From: Geminicoccaceae bacterium
Lineage (GTDB): Bacteria > Pseudomonadota > Alphaproteobacteria > Geminicoccales > Geminicoccaceae
Direction: 5' to 3'
DNA: 64,000 nt
Assembly (NCBI GenBank): GCA_025999455.1
Contig: AP024683.1
Span: 1,247,501 to 1,311,500, forward strand
Shown here piece by piece: positions 35,703 to 44,213 of the stretch (position 1 is its first letter; every line of letters starts with the position of its first letter). The notes beneath the pieces are model-generated. The model worked only from the letters and a program-made list of their open reading frames with translations. It did not search any database and was not told the DNA's origin. A program made the position numbers and the translations under genes.

Positions 35703-37234
35703 GCGGGTGGCGCCTCCGCGAGACCCGTCCGCCATCGCCCGCCGAACAGCCCGCCGAGCTGGACGAGCAGGGTGCGCTCCGCACCGGCCGGTCGGCCGGC
35801 CGCCCACCAGAGGGTGAAGAGGGTCACCCCGTAAACCGCCGCCCCGCACGCTCCGCCGACGAGGAGCTGGAGCACCGGCCCGTCGAGCTGGTCGCGGATC
35901 TCGGCGACGAGCACCGCCATGACCGCGGTGGCGACCGTGCTGCGCCAGACGGCGCGCGCGATCCGGCCGAGGGAAAGCGCGAGGAGCCGGCTCACGATCG
36001 AAAGCCTGAGCACGAGGTCGACGGCCGCACACACGCTGAGGGCCAAGACCGCCCCCATCAATCCGAGTGCGGGGACCCCGGCGAGGAGGAGCGGGACGAG
36101 GAGGGCGAGGTTGAGGGCCAAGAGCGCCGGCTCGATCCGCACCCGGCCCATGGCGAGGAAGAGGGGCCCCGCGAGGGTCGAGGCGGTCCGCAGAACGGCG
36201 TACAGGACGAGGGCGCCGATCAAGGGCACGGCCTCGACCCATTTGGCGCCGAGGAGGACCCGGACGAGAGGATCGGCGAGCAGGGCGATCCCGACCGCGG
36301 CCGGCAGGGTGACCGCGAGCAGCATCGCGAGGGACTCGAGATAGCCCTGGGCGAGCCGGGCCGGCTCCCCGGCGATCCGGGCGTAGCCGGGATAGGCGGC
36401 GCGCGCCACGGGCTGGGCGAGCTCGCTGGTCGGCAGATCGGCGATCTCCTGAGCCATCGCGTAAAGGCCCAAAGGCGCGGGGCCCAGGAGCTTGCCGATC
36501 ACGAGCTGATCGATCCGCTCGCGCAGATAGCCCAGACCGTTGTTGACGAGCACCCATTTCGAGAAGTGCACGAGCTCGCGCCAGCGGGCGAGCGAGAGCC
36601 GCGGTCGATAGGGCGACATGGTCCAGCTCGCCACGAAAAGGGCGACGTAGCGGGCGACGATACCGGCGAGCAGTGCCCGCCAATCGCGCAGCCAGAAGGC
36701 GAGCGGCACGGCGGCACCGACCTGGGCGAGCCGGCCGTAGAGGTGGAAGCGGAACTCCTTCGCGATCTCGAGGTCGCGGCGGAAATCGACCGTGCCGATG
36801 TTGCCGAAGCCCTCGAACAGGACGCAGCCCGCGAGGATCCAGAAGATCGGCTCGAGCCGGGGGTCGCCGAAGAAGGCGGCGGCGGGTGCGGCGAGGGCCG
36901 CGAGCAGGAGGGCGAGGCCCAGGCATTTGAGGATGATGAGCGTCCAGGCCGTGTCGTACTCGGGCCGCCCGGCCCGGGGGTCGCGGATCAGTGCCAGATC
37001 GAAATTGAACTCGCTCGCGATGTCGACGAGCGCCACGACGGTCGTGGCCAGGGCGATCAGCCCGAAATCGGCGGGCGTGAGCAGCCGGGCGAGCACGAGC
37101 ATGCTCGCCACGCCCAGGAGGCGCGAGGCGAAGCGAAGCGCCACCATCCAGGCCGCGCCGGCGGCGACCTTCCGCGCGAGATCCTGCACTCCGGTACTCA
37201 CCGTCGGATCAAGCACCTTCGCCGGTGTGGCCAT
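35699..37234 (-). CDS. Wzx-like oligosaccharide flippase
   Basis: 511 residues with about 12-14 hydrophobic spans, polysaccharide-transport (RfbX/Wzx, MOP superfamily). N-terminus: GAAWMVALRFASRLLGVASM, LARLLTPADFGLIALATTVV; central: LVNNGLGYLRERIDQLVIG and LGPAPLGLYAMAQEIADLP. It flips the undecaprenyl-linked repeat unit to the periplasm. First gene of the minus-strand set and divergent from the sugar transferase, 92 bases away; that interval must hold promoters for both. Confidence 0.93.
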   Translation of the reverse strand: MATPAKVLDPTVSTGVQDLARKVAAGAAWMVALRFASRLLGVASMLVLARLLTPADFGLIALATTVVALVDIASEFNFDLALIRDPRAGRPEYDTAWTLIILKCLGLALLLAALAAPAAAFFGDPRLEPIFWILAGCVLFEGFGNIGTVDFRRDLEIAKEFRFHLYGRLAQVGAAVPLAFWLRDWRALLAGIVARYVALFVASWTMSPYRPRLSLARWRELVHFSKWVLVNNGLGYLRERIDQLVIGKLLGPAPLGLYAMAQEIADLPTSELAQPVARAAYPGYARIAGEPARLAQGYLESLAMLLAVTLPAAVGIALLADPLVRVLLGAKWVEAVPLIGALVLYAVLRTASTLAGPLFLAMGRVRIEPALLALNLALLVPLLLAGVPALGLMGAVLALSVCAAVDLVLRLSIVSRLLALSLGRIARAVWRSTVATAVMAVLVAEIRDQLDGPVLQLLVGGACGAAVYGVTLFTLWWAAGRPAGAERTLLVQLGGLFGGRWRTGLAEAPPA

Positions 37235-37326
37235 CGTCGACTAGGAGTTGACCAACCGAGGTTGTATCTTTAAAGCGCACACCTGGGAACCAAGCACAAT
37301 AGGGTTCCGCAGCCTCAAGGACGGGC

Positions 37327-38691
37327 ATGCGTATCTTTCGACATTACGTCGAGCCGAGGCTGGTTGCTCTCGGGTTGATAGAAGCAGCCATCCTCTTTGG
37401 TTGTTTTTTCATTGGTTACTTTTTGCGTTACGCCGATGTTGCGTTTCTCTCCTCCGAGTTGAAAACGCATCTGCCCTCCGCGCTCACCTTCGTATTCGTG
37501 ATGATGGCGAGTCTGTTCGCTCTCGGGCTTTACGAACGGGCGGCGATCGGCGACATGGCGGTCGTGGCCGTTCGTCTGCTCGCCGGCTTCGTTTGCGGCT
37601 TCGCACTTCTTGCAGTCACTCTTTATCTCGTGCCCGATCTCAAAGTCTGGCGCTCGGCGCTCGTCATCGCCATGCCAGCCAGTTTCGTTGTCATCCTGAT
37701 CTTCCGCCGGCTGTTCCTTTGGCTCGTCGATCGCGACGCCTTCAGTCGGCGCATCCTGGTGCTCGGCGATCCTGGACCGATCGCGAGCATTCAAGCTTTG
37801 GAGCGCCGGGTCGGTTTGGCACCGTTCCGGACCGTTCGTGCGATCTTGCTCGGGGCGGTGCCGGATCGAGCCAACGACGACGGCTGGTTGCTGGAGGCAT
37901 GCCGCGCCGTCGATGCGGAGGAAATCGTCGTCGCTGCCGACGAGCGCCGAGGTCGTCTCCCGATGCAAGCCCTCCTCCGCTGCCGGCTGGCCGGGCTGAG
38001 AGTCAGCGAATACCACGACTTCTACGAACGAGAAACGGGTCGGGTCGACCTCGAGCGGTTGGAGCCGGGCTGGCTCGTGTTCCGCGACGGCTTCAGCCAC
38101 AGCAAAGCGCACCTCCTCGTGAAACGATTGTTCGACGTCGTACTCGCGAGCGTCGGGCTCGCATGCGCGATGCCCTTGTTGCTGATCGCCGGGCTCGCCA
38201 TCAAGCTCGAAGACGGTGGGCCCGTCTTCTTCCGGCAATTGCGCGTCGGCCGCAACGGCATGCCATTCGAGATTTTCAAGCTGCGCAGCATGCGGGTGGA
38301 CGCCGAACGAGATGGACCACGCTGGGCGGCGGTCGGTGATCGACGAGTGACCCGGGTCGGCCGGATCCTCCGCCGGACCCGGATCGACGAGCTTCCACAG
38401 CTCGTCAACGTGCTCAAAGGCGAGATGAGCTTCGTCGGGCCGCGCCCCGAGCGACCGGTCTTTGTCGAAAAAATCGTCGAGGTTCTCCCCTGTTTCACGG
38501 TTCGCCACCAAATGCGTCCCGGTCTGGCCGGCTGGGCTCAGCTCAACTATCCATATGCCGCGAATCTCGAGGATGCCCGAGTAAAGCTGGAATATGACTT
38601 GTATTACGTAAAAAATTGGAGTCTATTTTTAGATCTTCTTATTTTGGCGCAAACATTTCGAGTCATCGTATGGGGTAACGGCGTTCGCTGA
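37327..38691 (+). CDS. XrtA-type undecaprenyl-phosphate sugar transferase (TIGR03013 type)
   Basis: 454 residues. Polyprenyl glycosylphosphotransferase (WbaP/PssY-like) that starts repeat-unit assembly by loading the first sugar phosphate on undecaprenyl phosphate. Four or five N-terminal spans (LIEAAILFGCFFIGYFL and following), a CoA-binding-like central domain (RRILVLGDPGP), and the catalytic domain from about 265: KRLFDVVLASVGLA, GPVFFRQLRVGRNG, FKLRSMR, then RRTRIDELPQLVNVLKGEMS with the Asp-Glu pair and VGPRPERPVF. The N-terminus HYVEPRLVALGLIEA fits the TIGR03013 group. Less GC-rich than its neighbours. Confidence 0.93.
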   Translation: MRIFRHYVEPRLVALGLIEAAILFGCFFIGYFLRYADVAFLSSELKTHLPSALTFVFVMMASLFALGLYERAAIGDMAVVAVRLLAGFVCGFALLAVTLYLVPDLKVWRSALVIAMPASFVVILIFRRLFLWLVDRDAFSRRILVLGDPGPIASIQALERRVGLAPFRTVRAILLGAVPDRANDDGWLLEACRAVDAEEIVVAADERRGRLPMQALLRCRLAGLRVSEYHDFYERETGRVDLERLEPGWLVFRDGFSHSKAHLLVKRLFDVVLASVGLACAMPLLLIAGLAIKLEDGGPVFFRQLRVGRNGMPFEIFKLRSMRVDAERDGPRWAAVGDRRVTRVGRILRRTRIDELPQLVNVLKGEMSFVGPRPERPVFVEKIVEVLPCFTVRHQMRPGLAGWAQLNYPYAANLEDARVKLEYDLYYVKNWSLFLDLLILAQTFRVIVWGNGVR

Positions 38692-38715
38692 TCAATATAA
38701 ACGGAGCTTGACCAA

Positions 38716-40713
38716 CTGGCGATTTGGCTTTCTGCGCTGGCAGCCATTGTTTTCATTGCGATTTGGCTCTTCGAATCTAAACCTAAGATAGCGGAACGCC
38801 GGTTGCTCGACGCGCCTTGGGAGGGGCCGATCCTCGCCACCTCCTTGGCCGCCGGGCTCGTGGCACTCGCCGGGCTCGCACCCGCCGCGGCCCCGCTCGC
38901 CCGGCTCGCCACCCTCCTCGAGCCCCTCGCCTGGTTCGCGGCCCTCGCCGCCTGCCGCGGCCGGGGCCCGAGCTGGACCGAGGTCGCACCGACCGTGCGA
39001 CGCCTCTTCCTCCTCCTGGGCGCCGCCCTTCTGCTGCTCGCGAGCCTGGAGCCGTTCGCCGGACGGTTGCACGCGAGCCTCCGCGCCGCCCTCGCGCTCG
39101 CCGCGCTCGCCATGCTCGTATCCGTACTGCGGCGGCTCGACGAGGACGGCTTCTGGAAGCTCAAATATCTGGCCGCTGCGGCCGCGGCCCTCCTCTTCCT
39201 GCATCTGGCGCAGGCGGTGGGTGCCCTGGGCTCGCCCGACGCGGCGGCCGGACCGGAGCTCGGCCGAGCCCTCCTCACCCTCCTGGCCGCACCGCTCGTG
39301 TGGATCTCGTTGCGCCGGCTCGACGCGTTGGCGCCGGCCGTGGGCGGCGGACGGGTCGTCGCGACCGGGGTGCTCGTGGCAGCGGTCGTCACGCTCTACG
39401 CCGGCGGCGTCGGTTGGCTTTCCTACGAGCTCCGCGCCGCGGTCCCGACCGCCGGCGCCGGGCTCGCGCTCGCGATCGCCCTCGCCGCGATCCTCGCCCT
39501 CGCCCTCGTCCTGGTTTCCGGCACCGTCCAGGCGCTCCTGCGCCGGCTCGTCGGCCGGATCTTCGGCGCGCGTTTCGACTACGAGCGGGAATGGCTGCGC
39601 TTCATCGACACGGTCGGGGCCACCGACGCCGGCGAAGGCCTGCCGCTCAGGGTGATCCGGGCGGTCGGCGAGGCGGTCGACGCCACCGGCGGCGCGGTTT
39701 GGATCCGCACCGGGCGGGACCGCTTCGAACTCGAGGCCATCCGCAACCTCGATCGGCCGCCCGTGTCGTTGGTCGAGGCACCGGGTCTGGCCGATCTCCT
39801 GGCGCGGCTCGAGGGGCCGCTCGAGCTCGACCGGCTCGCCGCCGTGGCCGACGCACCGGCCTGGCCCGATTGGCTGCCGCGGCCGCCGCGCGGCTGGCTC
39901 GTCCTGCCGCTCCTCCACCGGGGCGACCTCTCGGGCTTCATGGTCCTCGCCGAGCCGCGCGCCGGGCGCCGCCTCGGTGCCGAGGAAGCGCGCCTTTTGG
40001 GTATCCTCGCGCGCGAGGCGGCCTCCTACCTCGCTGAGGACCGCGCCACGCGTGCGCTGGCCGAGGCCCGCCAGTTCACCGCCTTCAGCCGGCGCTTCGC
40101 GTTCTTGACCCACGACCTCAAGAACCTCGTCGCCGAGCTCGCGCTGGCCGCCGCCAACGCTCGCCGCCACATCGACGATCCGGCCTTCCGCACCGACCTC
40201 CTGCGCACCCTCGACGACGCCGTGGCACGCTTGCGCGATCTGCTCGACCGGTTGCGCGAGGACGGCCGCGCCGAGCGCCGCGAGGTCGACCTCGTCGAGC
40301 TCCTCGCCCGGGCCCGCGGGTCGCGTCCCCGCCGCCGACCGCGTCTCGTCGCGACGCCGTCGAGCCTCACCGCCCGGATCGACGGCGAGCGCCTCTTGGC
40401 AGCGGTGCGGCACCTGATCGACAACGGCTTCGAGGCCACCCGCGAGCTGGGGCCGGTGGAGCTCCGCCTGCGTGCGGAGCGGGGCATGGCGGTGATCGAA
40501 GTGCGCGACGGCGGGCCGGGCATGCCGACGGGGGCGGGCGGCGAGCCACCCTTCCAGCCGTTCGTCACGACCAAGCCCGAAGGGCTCGGGCTCGGGCTCG
40601 TGGCCGCCCGCGACCTGGTCGAGAGCCTGGGCGGTCGGCTCGAGGTCGAGAGCCGGCCTGGCCAGGGCACGACCGCGCGGATCGTGCTGCCGCGCTTCGA
40701 GGCGATCCCGTGA
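38716..40713 (+). CDS. prsK: PrsK-like sensor histidine kinase of XrtA loci
   Basis: About 665 residues if started at CTG 38716. The first conserved membrane span (AIWLSALAAIVFIAIWLF) lies upstream of the first TTG at 38803, and GGAG lies nine bases before the CTG, so a CTG start is likely; no ATG or GTG exists after the stop at 38698. About eight hydrophobic spans follow, then a GAF-like domain (about 330-430), a HisKA-like helix with HDLKNLV (His near 466), and an HATPase domain (HLIDNGFEAT, DGGPGM, GLGLGLVAARDLVES). This is the TIGR02916 arrangement. It pairs with PrsR, whose GTG start overlaps its stop, to control exopolysaccharide and PEP-CTERM genes. Ligand unknown. Confidence 0.88.
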   Translation: MAIWLSALAAIVFIAIWLFESKPKIAERRLLDAPWEGPILATSLAAGLVALAGLAPAAAPLARLATLLEPLAWFAALAACRGRGPSWTEVAPTVRRLFLLLGAALLLLASLEPFAGRLHASLRAALALAALAMLVSVLRRLDEDGFWKLKYLAAAAAALLFLHLAQAVGALGSPDAAAGPELGRALLTLLAAPLVWISLRRLDALAPAVGGGRVVATGVLVAAVVTLYAGGVGWLSYELRAAVPTAGAGLALAIALAAILALALVLVSGTVQALLRRLVGRIFGARFDYEREWLRFIDTVGATDAGEGLPLRVIRAVGEAVDATGGAVWIRTGRDRFELEAIRNLDRPPVSLVEAPGLADLLARLEGPLELDRLAAVADAPAWPDWLPRPPRGWLVLPLLHRGDLSGFMVLAEPRAGRRLGAEEARLLGILAREAASYLAEDRATRALAEARQFTAFSRRFAFLTHDLKNLVAELALAAANARRHIDDPAFRTDLLRTLDDAVARLRDLLDRLREDGRAERREVDLVELLARARGSRPRRRPRLVATPSSLTARIDGERLLAAVRHLIDNGFEATRELGPVELRLRAERGMAVIEVRDGGPGMPTGAGGEPPFQPFVTTKPEGLGLGLVAARDLVESLGGRLEVESRPGQGTTARIVLPRFEAIP

Positions 40714-42059
40714 GCGCGCCGCGCCGGCTCTTGATCGTCGAGGACGATCGCGGCCTGCAGCGCCAGCTGCGCTGGCATCTCGAGGGTTTCGAGGTCCTCC
40801 AAGCCGGCGACCGGGCCGAGGCGCTGGCACTCTTGCGCGCCCGCGCGCCCGCCGTGGTCCTCCTCGACCTCGGCCTGCCGCCCGATCCCGCCGGTGTCTC
40901 CGAAGGCTTCGCCGCCCTCGAGGAAATCTTGGCCACGCGGCCTTCGACGCGGGTCGTCGTCATGACCGGGCGCGAGGGCCGCGAGCACGCGCTCCGGGCG
41001 ATCGCCGCCGGTGCACTCGACTTCCACGCCAAGCCGGTCGACCTCGAAACGCTGAACCTCGTGCTCGAGCGGGCCTTTTTCGTGAGCGCGCTCGAAGCCG
41101 AGGCCCGTGCCGCCGAGGCCGCCGGCCACCGCCCGGCACTGCCCGGCGTGATCGGCGCGAGCCCGGCGCTCCTCGCCGCCTGCCGGATGATCGAGAGGGT
41201 GGCGCCGGCCGAGGCGAGCGTGTTGATCACCGGCGAGAGCGGGACGGGCAAGGAGGTGATGGCCCGCGCGCTGCACGAACTGTCCCGCCGGCGCGGCGGC
41301 CGGTTCGTCGCGATCAATTGCGCGGCGATCCCGCCGAGCCTGCTCGAGGCCGAGCTGTTCGGGTTCGAGCGTGGGGCGTTCACGGGCGCCCTCAAACAGA
41401 CGCCCGGCCGGCTCGAGCTCGCCCAGGGCGGCACGCTCTTCCTCGACGAGATCGGCGACCTGCCGATCGAGCTCCAAGCCAAGCTCCTGCGCTTCGTCCA
41501 AGAGCGGGTGATCGAGCGGATCGGCGGGCGCGAGGAGATCCGGCTCGATCTCCGGATCGTCTGCGCGACCCATCGCGACCTGCGGCGTGCCATGATCGAA
41601 GGGCGGTTCCGCGAGGACCTCTATTACCGCTTGGCCGAGATCGAGGTCGTGCTGCCGCCGCTGCGCGAGCGGCCGGGCGATGCGGTCCTGATCGCCCGGC
41701 ACCTCCTCGAGACCTACGCGCAGGAGCAGGGCCGACCGATCCTGGGCCTCGCCGCCGACGCCGTGCGGGCGATCGAGGCCCATCCTTGGCCGGGTAACGT
41801 CCGCGAGCTGCAGAACCGCCTCAAGCGCGCCGTGCTGCTCGCCGAAGGGCGCCGGATCGGCGCGGCCGACCTGGGTCTCGCTCCAGTCGAGCCCGAGGAC
41901 ACGCTCGAGCTCCGCCGGGTCCGCGAACGGGCCGAACGCGAGGCGCTCTTGCGCGCCCTGGCCCGGACCGGCGGCAACATCTCGCAGGCCGCGGCGCTCC
42001 TCGGGATCAGCCGGCCGACCCTTTACGATCTCCTGCGCCAGCACCGGCTGCGCGATTGA
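40710..42059 (+). CDS. prsR: PrsR-like sigma-54-dependent response regulator
   Basis: 449 residues, NtrC family. Receiver domain (phospho-acceptor Asp53 in LLDLGLP), AAA+ domain with Walker A GESGTGKE at 175-182 and the sigma-54-contacting GAFTGA loop at 222-227, and a Fis-type C-terminal helix-turn-helix (NISQAAALLGISRPTLYDLL). Intact motifs imply a working sigma-54 activator. In PEP-CTERM systems PrsR activates the exopolysaccharide and PEP-CTERM genes. I could not find a matching -24/-12 promoter upstream of the island genes by eye. Its last 53 bases overlap the convergent deacetylase gene. Confidence 0.93.
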   Translation: MSAPRRLLIVEDDRGLQRQLRWHLEGFEVLQAGDRAEALALLRARAPAVVLLDLGLPPDPAGVSEGFAALEEILATRPSTRVVVMTGREGREHALRAIAAGALDFHAKPVDLETLNLVLERAFFVSALEAEARAAEAAGHRPALPGVIGASPALLAACRMIERVAPAEASVLITGESGTGKEVMARALHELSRRRGGRFVAINCAAIPPSLLEAELFGFERGAFTGALKQTPGRLELAQGGTLFLDEIGDLPIELQAKLLRFVQERVIERIGGREEIRLDLRIVCATHRDLRRAMIEGRFREDLYYRLAEIEVVLPPLRERPGDAVLIARHLLETYAQEQGRPILGLAADAVRAIEAHPWPGNVRELQNRLKRAVLLAEGRRIGAADLGLAPVEPEDTLELRRVRERAEREALLRALARTGGNISQAAALLGISRPTLYDLLRQHRLRD

Positions 42060-43074
42060 CCGGGGCGGCCTCGAGCGCGTCGAGGACGGCTTCCGCGCTG
42101 GTCGGCACCGCACCGAGCTCGCCGAGCACGAAATCGAGCACGCGCTCGAGCCGGTCGACGAGCTCGGCGCAGGCGGCCGCGTCCGGCGCGTAGGGCGTGT
42201 TGCCGGGTGCGAGCGACGGGCTGTGGAGGGAAAGGCACAAGAGCTTCTGCCCGCGGGCGACGAGCGCGCGCACGAGACGCTGCTGCTCCTCGACCGTGAA
42301 GCCTTCGGGTGTGAGCGTGACCCGTTCGAGGAGGCCGGTCCGGGCGAGCAAACCACCCAGGCGCAGCCGTTCGAGCGCCGGCTGGTCCACGACCCGGGCG
42401 AGACCCGGGAGCGCCGCGAGCCGGCCCACGTAGCCGCAGCTCATCGGCAATTCGAGGAGCCGCTGTCCGGGGCCGAAGCGGAACGGGCGGTCCGGCATTC
42501 CGCGGTAGTCCGGGCCGCCGTCGCCGCCGAAATCGCGACAGGGATAGCCCGAGAGGTCGATCCGGTAGCCGAGCCGGTCGAGGGTGGCGGCGGTGGCCGG
42601 GCCGAGCCCGTAGCGGCCGGCCTTGTAGACCCGCGGCGGCCGACCGAAGGCCTCGCCGATCCGCTCACCGAGCGCCGCCAGCTTGGCCGCCTCGAGCGCG
42701 GGCGGGAGGTTGCCGGCGTAGGAGCTCGCGGGCCCGAGCCGCTCCTCGAAGGGCGGGGTGACCCAGGGGTGGAGATGGGCGCCGATCGCCACGGACCGGC
42801 TCGCCACGAGCTCGCTCAGGATCGCCCGACCTTCGGCGGAACGCACGACCGGCCAGGTGACGACACAGGTCGGGACGAGCCGCCGGTGCTCGAGTCGGCG
42901 GACGAGGTTCGGCAGGGCGCGGAGGGCGCGGACGTCGTGGCCGTCGCGGCGGAACGGCCCGGTCCAGTCGAACGATTCCTCGGTGTCGATGACGAGGTGC
43001 AGCCGGAGCGGGGACGAATCCGACCAATCGACCGGCGCGATCGCGCCGAAGATCCGCTCGGCCTTCCAGTTCAC
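42007..43074 (-). CDS. polysaccharide deacetylase-like (WalW-type) protein
   Basis: 355 residues. NodB-like carbohydrate esterase fold: LHLVIDTEESFDW at the start with the Asp of motif 1, IGAHLHPWVTPPFEE as motif 2, YKAGRYGLGPATAATLDRLGY as motif 3, and LLCLSLHSPSLAPGNTPYA near the end. This matches the WalW-type polysaccharide deacetylase-like proteins near glycosyltransferases. GTG at 43074 overlaps the upstream glycosyltransferase stop (GTGA). Second deacetylase of the island; may act on a different sugar from the XrtA-type one. Confidence 0.82.
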   Translation of the reverse strand: MNWKAERIFGAIAPVDWSDSSPLRLHLVIDTEESFDWTGPFRRDGHDVRALRALPNLVRRLEHRRLVPTCVVTWPVVRSAEGRAILSELVASRSVAIGAHLHPWVTPPFEERLGPASSYAGNLPPALEAAKLAALGERIGEAFGRPPRVYKAGRYGLGPATAATLDRLGYRIDLSGYPCRDFGGDGGPDYRGMPDRPFRFGPGQRLLELPMSCGYVGRLAALPGLARVVDQPALERLRLGGLLARTGLLERVTLTPEGFTVEEQQRLVRALVARGQKLLCLSLHSPSLAPGNTPYAPDAAACAELVDRLERVLDFVLGELGAVPTSAEAVLDALEAAPVNRAAGAGAGDRKGSAG

Positions 43075-44213
43075 GGGCCGTCCCCGGGCGCGGGCGGCGG
43101 CCAGCCCCCCGAGAGCAACACGCGCCAAGCTTCGATCATCCGCGCCTCGTCGTAGACGGCGCGGACCCGAGCACGGTTCGCTTCGCCGATCCGCCGCCGC
43201 AGCTCCGGTTCGGTGGCGAGCCGCGCCAGGGCCGCGGCGAGGCCCGGCTCGTCACGCGCCGGGAGCACGAAGCGGCGGTTCTCGGCCGCCACCATCTCGG
43301 GCACGTCGCCGACCGCGGTCGCCACGACCGGAAGTCCGGCGGCCATCGCCTCGAGGACCGCCAAGGGCATCTGCTCGGTGTCGGAGCCGAGGAGGAAGAT
43401 GTCGGCCGCCGCGAGCAGCGCGGGGACGTCGCGCCGGGCGCCCAGGAGCAGCACCCGGTCACGAAAAGGCGCCGCAGCGGCCTCGAGCCGGGGTCGTTCG
43501 GGGCCGTCGCCCACGAAGACGAGGCGGATCGGCAGCGCTTCGGGCAGAGCGGAAAGGAGGCGCAGGAGCCGGCCCGGATTCTTTTCCGTACGCAAACCGC
43601 CGACCGAGATCGCCACGACCTCCCGGTCGCCGCGGCGCAGACCCGCGGCCGGCTTCGCTTGCCCGGCGGCGTAGCGTTCGACCGCGATCCCGTTCGGCAC
43701 CCGCGCGAGCCGGTCGGCCGGGACGCGCCAGAGCTCGCGGGCCACGTGCTCGAGGGTGCGCGAGACGACGACGAGCCGGATCGGCCCACCGAGCGCGAGC
43801 CGTCGGGTCCAGACCCGCCGGGCGAGCTGGCGGTCGGCGCGCTCTTCGGGGCCGAACCCCTCTTCGACGTGGAGCTGCGGGCAGAGCGGCCGCAAACGGT
43901 TGGCGAGCAGCCAATCGATCGCCCCCCAATTGACGGTGACGAGGAGGTCGGGGCGTACCGACGCGATCGTCCGGTGCAGGCGCAGGAGATCGGCGGGGCT
44001 CGGCAGGCCGCGGCGCGGACGGGGTACGTCGAGCAGCCGGACCCGGGCGGGGTCGCACAGTGCCAGGGCGTCGGTGACACCGTCGACCGCCACGACGAGG
44101 TGCTCGAACCGGTCGCCGAGCCGTTCGGCGAGCCGGGCGAAGCGCATCTGCGGGCCGCCTGCCGCGAAGGTGGCGAAGACGTGGAGGACCCGGCGCCGTG
44201 GCTCAGTCGGCAT
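43071..44213 (-). CDS. glycosyltransferase family 4
   Basis: 380 residues. RRRVLHVFATFAAGGPQMRFARLA at the N-terminus, LVVVSRTLEHVARELWRVP and RVPNGIAVERYA in the middle, then ISVGGLRTEKNPGRLLRLL, LVFVGDGPERPRLE and LGSDTEQMPLAVLEAMAAGLPVVAT with the donor motif. Resembles the exosortase-A-associated glycosyltransferases of the TIGR03088 kind, but I cannot assign it with certainty. ATG at 44213 overlaps the end of the upstream fusion gene by 11 bases. Confidence 0.9.
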   Translation of the reverse strand: MPTEPRRRVLHVFATFAAGGPQMRFARLAERLGDRFEHLVVAVDGVTDALALCDPARVRLLDVPRPRRGLPSPADLLRLHRTIASVRPDLLVTVNWGAIDWLLANRLRPLCPQLHVEEGFGPEERADRQLARRVWTRRLALGGPIRLVVVSRTLEHVARELWRVPADRLARVPNGIAVERYAAGQAKPAAGLRRGDREVVAISVGGLRTEKNPGRLLRLLSALPEALPIRLVFVGDGPERPRLEAAAAPFRDRVLLLGARRDVPALLAAADIFLLGSDTEQMPLAVLEAMAAGLPVVATAVGDVPEMVAAENRRFVLPARDEPGLAAALARLATEPELRRRIGEANRARVRAVYDEARMIEAWRVLLSGGWPPPAPGDGP

